From the NCBI GenBank assembly GCA_963709085.1, contig CAVPVB010000007.1, forward strand, positions 1,054,001 to 1,118,000: 64,000 nt of DNA, written 5' to 3'. Position 1 is the first letter of the stretch, and every line of letters starts with the position of its first letter. Source of the DNA: Rhodovastum sp963709085 (GTDB lineage Bacteria; Pseudomonadota; Alphaproteobacteria; Acetobacterales; Acetobacteraceae). Below, piece by piece: positions 10,338 to 16,892 of this stretch. The notes below the pieces were generated by a model, which was not told where the DNA came from, ran no database searches, and was given only the letters and a program-made list of their open reading frames with translations. The position numbers and the translations under genes are program-made.

Positions 10338-11285
10338 TCAGTGCTGGAACAGCCGCCCGGCCGCCCGGCTGATCCACACCTGGTGCCCGGTCAGCCAGTC
10401 GGCGCCCAGCAGCATATCGACGCCGGGGATCGGCAGGGCGGCGACATTGAGTTCCATGTCCCGCACGGCGATGCCGCCCACCTGCACTTCCTCGAAGCGG
10501 TGGCGCCGGAAGGCCAGGGCTCTCGCGCCCACGCCGCGGCCGCGCACCACGGGGTCGTGGGAAAGGTCCTGATTGGTGGCGCCGAGCCGTGTCGCCATCC
10601 GGCGCGCCACCAGGCTTTGGCGCGCACCGGTGTCGAGCAGGGCGCGCACCTTGTGGCCGTCGATCCGGGCGGCCAGGAACAGCAAGCCGCCATTGACCCG
10701 CTGCAGATCATGGCCGTCCGCCGCTTCATAGCCCGGCGGGACGAAGCCGGGGCAGGCGGGCACCGCATACAGCGTCATGGTGCGACGGGGCAGGTCGAGC
10801 GCGATGTCGTAGGCGCTCAGGACGTCCGCCCCCAGCAGCCCCGCCACCGGCCGCTCGGTGCCGCGCAGGCTCGGCAGGGCGCTCACCTCGAGGGCGAGCC
10901 CGCTGTGCACCAGCCCGCCGAATTCGAGGTGATGCGGCCGCACGGCGCCGCCGGAGCGCACCGCCCCGCCCACGCCCAGCAGCATTGTCCGGGAATGTGT
11001 CCGCGCCAGACCGAGGGTTTTCACCACTCCGGGGGTGACCGTGGTCGCCTCGGCGCCGGTGTCCACCACCATCGTCACCTTGCTGCCGTCCAGCGCCACC
11101 GGCACCAGCAGGAAGTTGCGCAGCACGGTGATCGGCAGTTCGGCGCGGCGCACGGCCGGGCAGGCGGCCTGTCCGCCCGTCGCCGGCCACAGGACGGCGA
11201 CGGCCAGACAGAGAGCCGGCAGGCGGCGGGACAGGCGGCAGGTCGATTCGGTCACGCAGCCATTATGCCCCCCTCCGGGGGACAT
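10338..11285 (-). CDS. Exported retropepsin-like aspartyl protease-family protein with two catalytic-type motifs
   Basis: The product has a signal peptide-like segment (ALCLAVAVLWPATGGQAA) and two repeats of a retroviral-type aspartyl protease fold. Each carries a DTGA motif: DTGAEATTV near residue 75 and DTGARQSLV near residue 216. Each is followed by a hydrophobic GAD motif (GLLGADVL near 150, LLGADWL near 300). Retropepsins usually act as homodimers with one DTGA each, so a tandem form may be a single-chain enzyme. Start is uncertain: ATG 11285 or GTG 11255, the latter placing the signal peptide nearer the N-terminus. The target is unknown. Confidence 0.7.
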   Translation of the reverse strand: MSPGGGHNGCVTESTCRLSRRLPALCLAVAVLWPATGGQAACPAVRRAELPITVLRNFLLVPVALDGSKVTMVVDTGAEATTVTPGVVKTLGLARTHSRTMLLGVGGAVRSGGAVRPHHLEFGGLVHSGLALEVSALPSLRGTERPVAGLLGADVLSAYDIALDLPRRTMTLYAVPACPGFVPPGYEAADGHDLQRVNGGLLFLAARIDGHKVRALLDTGARQSLVARRMATRLGATNQDLSHDPVVRGRGVGARALAFRRHRFEEVQVGGIAVRDMELNVAALPIPGVDMLLGADWLTGHQVWISRAAGRLFQH

Positions 11286-11351
11286 ATATCAAGATCTCGT
11301 GAGCCCGGACCCTGCCCGTGCCCCCACCGGAAGACCGACCCCGCTCACGGC

Positions 11352-11915
11352 CTAGGCCGCCCGCGGGCCGCCATTCATGCGCCGCTGGGTGGCTTGCGCG
11401 AGCGCCGTGTTCTCCAGCGTGCGCACATGCTCCTGCAGACGGCGCAGACAGGTGCGCAGCATGGTCCACTCCTCGTCGCTCAGCCCGGAGGCCAGCTGCG
11501 CTTCCATCGCCAGCGCCAGCGGCACGATGCTGTCATGCACGGTCCGGCCCTTGCGGGTCAGGCGCAGCAGGCGGGCACGGCCGTCATGCGGCGCCGGCCC
11601 CTGCTCCAGCAGGGTGGTCGCCACCAGGCTGGCGGTGGCGCGGCTGACCTTCACCTTGTCCATGTCGGTGCGTTCCGCGACCGCGCTGGGCGTGATGGTG
11701 CCGAACCGGCCGACCACCGCCAGCACCCGCCATTCCGCGATGCTCAGCCCGAACGCTGATTCGAAGCGGCGGGCGAACAGGCGCGAGGTGCGGCCGGCGG
11801 TAACCGATAGCTCGTAGGGAAGGAACTCCTCAAGCAGGAATGCGTCCCCGTTGTGAGAGACATCGCCGCCTTCGAAGGCGGCCACGTCGGCGTAGGTGTC
11901 CCCGATTGTTTTCAT
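11352..11915 (-). CDS. MarR-family transcriptional regulator
   Basis: A 187-residue winged-helix regulator. The MarR core is clear: LSIAEWRVLAVVGRFG (helix leading into the wing), MDKVKVSRATASLV as recognition helix, and the wing DGRARLLRLTRKGR. It has an N-terminal extension of about 30 residues and an acidic N-terminus. The ATG at 11915 is preceded by AGGGGTG. It is divergent from the unknown gene and FAD monooxygenase run, so it most likely controls that aromatic-type cluster in response to a phenolic ligand (inference from position; MarR proteins often bind aromatic acids). Confidence 0.87.
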   Translation of the reverse strand: MKTIGDTYADVAAFEGGDVSHNGDAFLLEEFLPYELSVTAGRTSRLFARRFESAFGLSIAEWRVLAVVGRFGTITPSAVAERTDMDKVKVSRATASLVATTLLEQGPAPHDGRARLLRLTRKGRTVHDSIVPLALAMEAQLASGLSDEEWTMLRTCLRRLQEHVRTLENTALAQATQRRMNGGPRAA

Positions 11916-12108
11916 TTGCAATCACCCCTGATTTGCAGCGTCACCATAGCAAGTGGGAACGGTTGAAAGGAAAACACGATGCCGCGCAACAATAATCATT
12001 CTCAGCTCACCAGCCGGGCAGGCGCGCGCCGCCGAGGTCTGCTAAACCACCTCCCGAAAACGCGCCCCACAGGGGCCAAAGACCGGAATGCAAGCAGGGG
12101 AGCGACCC

Positions 12109-12498
12109 ATGGCCGGATTCGCCGCAACCAGCGACAGGACGGCCCAGGCGTTCTCCTGCCACCGGTCTGGGCTGGGTCTGTATGCCTATATCGCTGAAAA
12201 TGAACTCGATTCCGGCGGCATCGCCGGGCCGGGCGACGGACGTGTGGTCGATGCCCGGTCCGCCCCGGCGATGGCGCAGGGAAGGATGGCCTGCATCGCC
12301 GAAGCCAACAACCTGGAGTTGCATCAACCGGTGCTGTCACACGGTGCTGGCGCGCGGGGGCGCGGGGTCTTCCGCGATCCGGTCCAATCAATTCTTTGTA
12401 CCCGCACGACCCGCGACCTCGCCGCTGCGTGCCATCTGGCGATGTGGCGCGCATTGGAGGACAAAGGCGGCACGCAGAGCGGGGAGATCGCCCGGTAA
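12109..12498 (+). CDS. Hypothetical protein upstream of FAD monooxygenase
   Basis: A possible 129-residue protein with no family I recognise. It reads MAGFAATSDRTAQAF at its start and ends ...ALEDKGGTQSGEIAR. It has four cysteines (CHR, MACIAE, ILCTRT, AACH) and no signal peptide or membrane segment. The start has a plausible GGGAG site 8 bp upstream, codon use is GC-rich at third positions much like its neighbours, and it lies 15 bp before the monooxygenase start. A competing small reading frame at 11979-12197 with its own good ribosome-binding site overlaps it, so it could be a chance ORF. Confidence 0.4.
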   Translation: MAGFAATSDRTAQAFSCHRSGLGLYAYIAENELDSGGIAGPGDGRVVDARSAPAMAQGRMACIAEANNLELHQPVLSHGAGARGRGVFRDPVQSILCTRTTRDLAAACHLAMWRALEDKGGTQSGEIAR

Positions 12499-12513
12499 CG
12501 GGCGGGGCAGGCG

Positions 12514-14187
12514 ATGCAAAGCACGTTTGTGTATCCACATTACGAGCACGTGCCGCCGACTGATGATGGCGGCCGCCACCCTGTCGTGGTGGTGGGCGGC
12601 GGCATGGTGGGCCTGACCGCGGCGCTCGATCTGGCCTCCCGCGGCCAGCCCGTGGTGGTGCTGGACGATGACGACACGGTGAGCCTCGGCTCGCGCGCCG
12701 TCTGCTTCGCCCAGCGCACGCTGGAGATTTACGGCCGGCTCGGGCTTGGCGCGCATTTGCTGGCCAAGGGCGTCACCTGGAGCGTCACCCGCGTCTTTCG
12801 CGGCGACCGCGCAATCTTCGAGACCGATCAGGTGGCGGAAACCGGCCATGAATACCCGGCGCTGGTGAACCTGCAGCAATACTACCTGGAGCAATGGCTG
12901 GTGGAGGCGTGCCAGGCCACCGGCCTGGTGGATCTGCGCTGGCGCAACCGGGTGGTCGCGGTGGAGAACCGGGCGGACGGGGTGGCGCTGACCATCGCGG
13001 TGCCGGGCGGCCAGTACCATCTGACCGCCGACTGGCTGCTGGCCTGCGATGGGATGCACAGCGTCGTGCGCGAAAGCCTGGGCCTGCCCTTCGCGGGGAA
13101 AACGTTCCACGACCGCTTCCTGATCGCCGATGTGGTGATGCAGCCCGGCTTCCCGGCCGAGCGCTGGTTCTGGTTCGACCCGCCCTTCCATCGCGGCGGT
13201 TCGGTGCGGCTGCACCGGCAGGCCGACGATGTCTGGCGCATCGATTTCCAGCTCGGCTGGGACTGCGACCCCGAGGTCGAAAAGGCGCCCGAGCGGGTGC
13301 GCGAGCGGGTGCGCGCCATGCTCGGCCCGGACGTGCCGTTCGAGCTGGAATGGGTGAACATCACCACGTTCAGCTGCCGCCGGCTGGACAAGTTCCGCCA
13401 CGGCCGCACCCTGTTCCTGGGCGATGCCGCCCATCAGGTGAGTCCGTTCGGCGCGCGCGGCGGCAATGCCGGCGTGCAGGATGCCGATAATCTGGGCTGG
13501 AAGCTGCTGGCGGTGCTGCGCGGCGATGCCCCGGAGGCGCTGCTGGACAGCTATGATGCGGAACGCACCACGGCCGCCGATCAGGATATCCTCGCCTCGA
13601 CCCGCACCACCGAGTTCATCACCCCCCGCAACGAGGCGGCGCGGGCGTATCGCGACGCCGTGCTGGAACTGGCCGAACACCACGAATTTGCCCGTCCCCT
13701 GGTCAATTCCGGGCGGCTGTCCAGCCCGGCCGTGCTGCAGGGCAGTTGCCTGAACACGCCGGATGCCGGTGCCTGGGCCGGCGGATTGCCGCCCGGCGCG
13801 CCGGCTGCCGATGCCCCGGTGCTGTGCGACGGGCGGGCGGACTGGCTGTTGCGTCAGCTGGCCGGCGATGGCTTCACCCTGCTGCTGTTCGGCGCTCCCG
13901 ACGAGGTGCCGGCCGGCGCAGTGAATGCCCCTGCCGGGCGGGCGCGGCAGGGGGCCTGGCCGGTGCGGTCGGTTTTCGTCAGCCCGGTGGAAGCCGATGG
14001 CGTGCTGTGGGACCATGAGGGTCTGGCCGCCGCCCGTTATGACGCGCAGCCCGGCACGGCGGTGCTGCTGCGCCCCGACCAGCATGTGGCGGCGCGCTGG
14101 CGCGGTTTTGATCCGGTCGCCGTGGCGACGGCACGGCGGCGGGCCCTGGGAATGGTGGGCGAGGAAAGGCAGCGCATACCGGCATGA
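12514..14187 (+). CDS. FAD-dependent aromatic-ring monooxygenase (MhpA/PHBH-like)
   Basis: A 557-residue flavoprotein of the para-hydroxybenzoate hydroxylase class, which uses NAD(P)H and oxygen to hydroxylate phenolic rings. The Rossmann FAD motif VVVVGGGMVGLTAALDLASRG is near residue 28, the DG-type motif LLACDGMHSVVRESLGLPF near 178, and the second FAD-binding GD motif LFLGDAAHQVSPFGARGGNAG near 298. The C-terminal ~120 residues resemble the thioredoxin-like domain of MhpA-type enzymes. It is followed with a 4-bp overlap by DUF2783 and then a GST-type isomerase, suggesting a gentisate or homogentisate-type route. The exact substrate cannot be read from sequence. Confidence 0.85.
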   Translation: MQSTFVYPHYEHVPPTDDGGRHPVVVVGGGMVGLTAALDLASRGQPVVVLDDDDTVSLGSRAVCFAQRTLEIYGRLGLGAHLLAKGVTWSVTRVFRGDRAIFETDQVAETGHEYPALVNLQQYYLEQWLVEACQATGLVDLRWRNRVVAVENRADGVALTIAVPGGQYHLTADWLLACDGMHSVVRESLGLPFAGKTFHDRFLIADVVMQPGFPAERWFWFDPPFHRGGSVRLHRQADDVWRIDFQLGWDCDPEVEKAPERVRERVRAMLGPDVPFELEWVNITTFSCRRLDKFRHGRTLFLGDAAHQVSPFGARGGNAGVQDADNLGWKLLAVLRGDAPEALLDSYDAERTTAADQDILASTRTTEFITPRNEAARAYRDAVLELAEHHEFARPLVNSGRLSSPAVLQGSCLNTPDAGAWAGGLPPGAPAADAPVLCDGRADWLLRQLAGDGFTLLLFGAPDEVPAGAVNAPAGRARQGAWPVRSVFVSPVEADGVLWDHEGLAAARYDAQPGTAVLLRPDQHVAARWRGFDPVAVATARRRALGMVGEERQRIPA

Positions 14188-14423
14188 GCACGCTCGATCT
14201 CTCTCCGCGGCTGTCCGATCCGGACGGGCTGTTCGAGGCCCTGGTGGAAGCGCATCAGGGGCTGGCGCCGGATGCGTCGCGCCGGCTGGATGCAAGGCTG
14301 GTGCTGCTGTTGGCCAACCATATTGGTGATGTCGAGGTGGTGAAGCAGGCGGTTGCCGCGGCAGCCGAGGCGCAGCCCCGGACCCCGCCAGGGGCTTTGC
14401 CCCTGGACCCCACCAGGGGCTAA
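14184..14423 (+). CDS. DUF2783 domain protein with repeat-derived C-terminus
   Basis: A 79-residue protein whose start codon overlaps the monooxygenase stop codon (ATGA). Residues 1-60 match the DUF2783 pattern: a short Asp/Leu-rich start, then LDARLVLLLANHIGDVEVVKQAV. DUF2783 genes are usually found right after FAD monooxygenases and code for about 60-65 residues. The last ~15 residues (RTPPGALPLDPTRG) are encoded by the palindromic repeat beginning near 14381. The stop TAA sits in the loop of a repeat hairpin (14413-14432). The native C-terminus was probably replaced by repeat insertion. Confidence 0.75.
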   Translation: MSTLDLSPRLSDPDGLFEALVEAHQGLAPDASRRLDARLVLLLANHIGDVEVVKQAVAAAAEAQPRTPPGALPLDPTRG

Positions 14424-14503
14424 AGCCCCTGGACCCCTTTACGGAATGGGGTCAAGGGGCCTCTCGGCCCCTTGCGGGTCCAGGGCAGAGCCCTGGCCTT
14501 CCT
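14381..14503. repeat. Dispersed palindromic repeat, copy 1
   Basis: Four hairpins in a row: CCAGGGGC/GCCCCTGG at 14388-14406 and again at 14413-14432, AAGGGGC/GCCCCTT at 14454-14473, and CCAGGGC/GCCCTGG at 14480-14496. The right half is the reverse complement of the unit seen at 42968, 45124 and 49403. It encodes the tail of the DUF2783 protein and ends directly at the first codon of the GST-like coding region. Confidence 0.85.
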
Positions 14504-15151
14504 ATAAAACTTTTCACCTATTTCCGCTCCTCCGCCGCTTGGAGGGTCCGCATCGCCCTGAACCTCAAGGGCCTCCCCTATCAGGCGGTGCCCGTAAACC
14601 TGCTAAAGGCCGGCGGCCAGCAGCACGGCAAGGAATACCGCGCCACCAACCCGCTCGGGCTGGTGCCGGCGCTTAGGACCGAGGATGGCGCGGTGCTCAC
14701 CCAGTCGCTCGCCATCATCGAGTGGCTGGAGGAGACGCATCCGGAGCCGCCGCTGCTGCCGCGCGATCCGTTGCTGCGGGCGCAGGTGCGGGCCTTCGCG
14801 CTGAGCATCGCCTGCGACATCCACCCGATCGACAATTTGCGGGTGCTCCGCTACCTCAAACGGCAGATGGGCCAGAAGCAGCCGGCCATCGATGACTGGT
14901 ACCGGCACTGGCTGATCGAGGGGTTGCCGGCGCTGGAGGCGATGGTGGCGCGGCACGGCGGCGCCGGCCCGTACTGCTTCGGTGCCGCGCCGGGGCTGGC
15001 CGAACTGGTGCTGGTACCCCAACTGGCCAATGCGCGGCGGGTTGACTGCCGGCTTGACGCCTATCCGCTGCTGCTGCGCGCCGATGCGGCCGCGCGCGAC
15101 CTTCCCGCCTTCGCCGCTGCCGCCCCGTCGGCCCAGCCCGACGCCAACTGA
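14504..15151 (+). CDS. maiA: Zeta-class glutathione S-transferase / maleylacetoacetate (maleylpyruvate) isomerase, abnormal start
   Basis: The coding signal starts at 14504 with ATA AAA CTT TTC ACC TAT, giving KLFTYFRSSAAWRVRIALNLKG. This contains the zeta-class SSxxxRVRIAL active-site motif expected at residues 10-18. NPLGLVPALRTEDGAVLTQS and AIIEWLEE are the glutathione-binding and cis-Pro regions. From 14504 the length is 215 residues, as usual for MaiA. The first codon is ATA, and no ATG, GTG or TTG occurs in frame until GTG 14588, which would remove the active site. The palindromic repeat ends right at 14503, so the normal start and ribosome-binding site seem to be missing. The enzyme isomerises a ring-cleavage product using glutathione. 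Confidence 0.75.
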   Translation: MKLFTYFRSSAAWRVRIALNLKGLPYQAVPVNLLKAGGQQHGKEYRATNPLGLVPALRTEDGAVLTQSLAIIEWLEETHPEPPLLPRDPLLRAQVRAFALSIACDIHPIDNLRVLRYLKRQMGQKQPAIDDWYRHWLIEGLPALEAMVARHGGAGPYCFGAAPGLAELVLVPQLANARRVDCRLDAYPLLLRADAAARDLPAFAAAAPSAQPDAN

Positions 15152-15161
15152 TCGGATTCCC

Positions 15162-16130
15162 ATGCTCAAAAGCCTGCTTGCCCATGTTCCCGGGCCTCTT
15201 CGCCGCGCGCTCGACATCGTCGGCCTGAAGCCGGCCCCGACCCCGCCGGCCGTGCCGGGCGGCGCGCGGGTGGAGAAAGTGGCTGCGTTTGGCGCCAATC
15301 CCGGCCACTTGATCATGAAGCTGCACCTGCCCGCAGCGGCGCCGCGTGCCGGCGCGCCGCTGCTGGTGCTGCTGCACGGGTGCGGCCAGGATTCGGTGCG
15401 CTTCGCCGAGGCGGCCGGCTGGACGGCGCTGGCCGATCGGCTGGGCGCGCCGCTGCTGCTGCCCGAACAATCCGTCCGCAACAACGCCGGCCGCTGTTTC
15501 AACTGGTTCGAGCCCGGCGACATTGGCCGCGATGCGGGCGAGGTACTGTCGATCCGCCAGATGACCGCGGCGGCCGTTGAACGCTTTGGCTGCGACCGGC
15601 GGCGCGTGTTTGTCGCCGGCCTGTCCGCGGGCGGCGCCATGGCGGCCGCCGTGCTGGCGGCCTATCCGGACGTGTTCGCCGCCGGCGCGGTGGTGGCCGG
15701 GCTGCCGGTGGGCTGCGCCACCGATGTCGGCTCGGCCATGACCCGCATGCGCGCGGCCGGCGCCGATCTCGGCGGGGCGGAGTGGGCGGCACGGTCGCGG
15801 GCGGTTGCGCCGTCCGGCTATGCGGGGCGCTGGCCGCGTATCTCGATCTGGCAGGGCGGGGCGGACCGGGTGGTCGATCCGGCCAACGCGGTGAACCTGG
15901 AGGCGCAATGGGTGGCGCTGCACGGGTTGGGCAGTGCGCCCACGCAGGATTTGGCGCCGCGCCCGGGGCTGCGCCGCCGCGTCTGGCGGGATGCCGTCGA
16001 GCTGTGGACCATCGACGGCATGGCGCATGGCTATCCGGTGGCGTACGCTTCCGCGGAGCCGTTCGTGCTTTCCGCCGGCATCGACGCGACCGGTGAGATC
16101 GCCCGTTTTTGGGGGCTGCTGCCCGCCTGA
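15162..16130 (+). CDS. PHB depolymerase-family esterase
   Basis: A 322-residue alpha/beta hydrolase of the poly(3-hydroxybutyrate) depolymerase/LpqC esterase family. LLVLLHGCGQDSV near residue 68 is the oxyanion-hole HGC motif, FVAGLSAGGAMAA near 150 holds the nucleophile Ser, IWQGGADRVVDP near 230 gives the likely Asp, and DGMAHGYPV near 286 the His. NWFEPGDIGRDAGE is a family block. No signal peptide is evident (MLKSLLAHVPGPLRRALD), so an intracellular location is likely. It starts 10 bp after the isomerase gene and may share its operon. The substrate could be a polyester oligomer or an aromatic ester. Confidence 0.8.
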   Translation: MLKSLLAHVPGPLRRALDIVGLKPAPTPPAVPGGARVEKVAAFGANPGHLIMKLHLPAAAPRAGAPLLVLLHGCGQDSVRFAEAAGWTALADRLGAPLLLPEQSVRNNAGRCFNWFEPGDIGRDAGEVLSIRQMTAAAVERFGCDRRRVFVAGLSAGGAMAAAVLAAYPDVFAAGAVVAGLPVGCATDVGSAMTRMRAAGADLGGAEWAARSRAVAPSGYAGRWPRISIWQGGADRVVDPANAVNLEAQWVALHGLGSAPTQDLAPRPGLRRRVWRDAVELWTIDGMAHGYPVAYASAEPFVLSAGIDATGEIARFWGLLPA

Positions 16131-16143
16131 GCGGCGGCGGCCA

Positions 16144-16189
16144 GAGCAACATCGGCCAGACCGGCGACAGCCCGCCGATAAAGTTGCTC
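16144..16189. terminator. Bidirectional hairpin between the esterase gene and flgD
   Basis: GAGCAAC-ATCGGC at 16144-16156 pairs with GCCGAT-(3 nt)-GTTGCTC at 16174-16189. It lies between two convergent genes and has an A-rich flank on the right (AAAACAAA), giving a U-tract for minus-strand transcription. Confidence 0.55.
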
Positions 16190-16204
16190 GCCAAAACAAA
16201 GCGA

Positions 16205-16879
16205 TCAGTTCGACACCGACTGCACCGACGAGAAGGGCACGGTCTCCGAGCCCAGTTGCACGTCCAGCGTGCCGCTGTTGTTCACCACGCCGGTGACCGT
16301 GCCGGACACGGTGAACGGCAGCGTCGTCGTGGTGCCGCTGGTGCCGGCGCCGGTCACGGTCACGGTATAGGGGCCGTCCGGCTGGACGGTGCCCGCGGAA
16401 TTCTGGCCGTTCCAGCTCCAGGTGTTGCTTCCCGCCGTGGCGTTGACGGTGGTGCTCAGCACCTGGGCCCCGGCGGAATTGGCGACGGTGATCGTCGCCT
16501 TGCCGGCGCTGGCGGCGGTGAAGGTCAGCGACCCGCTGCTGCTCTGCAACGGCATCTGGCTGGACGACAAATCCACCGTGCGCCCGACGAGCGAGGAGGA
16601 TTGCAGCATCTGGCCGGACTGGGTCAGCGAGATCAGCTGGGTCAGGGCGCTGTTGGTGTTGATCTGCTGCTCGACGCTGGAGAATTGCACCAGTTCGCTG
16701 GTGAACTGGTCGGTGTCCATCGGGCTGGTCGGGTCCTGGTTCTGCAACTGGGTCATCAGCATCCCCAGGAAGTCCTGGAAGTTGCCGGACAGCGAGCTCA
16801 GCGCGTTCTGGCCGGAGGTGCTGCTGGTGCTGCTGGTTTGGGCCGCGCTCTGCTGGGCGGCGGCGGCGGCGATGCTCAT
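16205..16879 (-). CDS. flgD: Flagellar hook-capping protein FlgD
   Basis: A 224-residue scaffold that caps the growing hook so that FlgE subunits can assemble; it is exported by the flagellar type III system. The conserved N-terminal block is FQDFLGMLMTQLQNQDPTSPMDTDQFTSELVQFSSVEQQ (about residues 34-72; MDT and EQQ are the key parts). The rest is Ser/Thr/Gly-rich beta-sheet (FlgD Ig-like and Tudor-like domains), with SWNGQNSAG near 154 typical of the FLG domain. It follows fliK by 13 bp on the same strand, so the two are likely one operon from the promoter near 19281. Confidence 0.95.
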   Translation of the reverse strand: MSIAAAAAQQSAAQTSSTSSTSGQNALSSLSGNFQDFLGMLMTQLQNQDPTSPMDTDQFTSELVQFSSVEQQINTNSALTQLISLTQSGQMLQSSSLVGRTVDLSSSQMPLQSSSGSLTFTAASAGKATITVANSAGAQVLSTTVNATAGSNTWSWNGQNSAGTVQPDGPYTVTVTGAGTSGTTTTLPFTVSGTVTGVVNNSGTLDVQLGSETVPFSSVQSVSN

Positions 16880-16892
16880 GGTGGCGTCTCCT

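Noticed and set aside
11913..11938. Possible MarR operator TTTGCAATCACCCCTGATTTGCA
   Set aside because: The dyad is imperfect (one extra base) and also reads as a direct repeat; too weak to call, though its position over the marR start would fit autoregulation.
11978..12005. Fur-box-like AACAATAATCATTCTCA
   Set aside because: Only about 13 of 19 positions match by eye, and no iron-related gene is adjacent.
14388..14500. CRISPR-like array in the palindromic repeats
   Set aside because: The units are hairpins of unequal length without regular spacers, and no cas genes are nearby.
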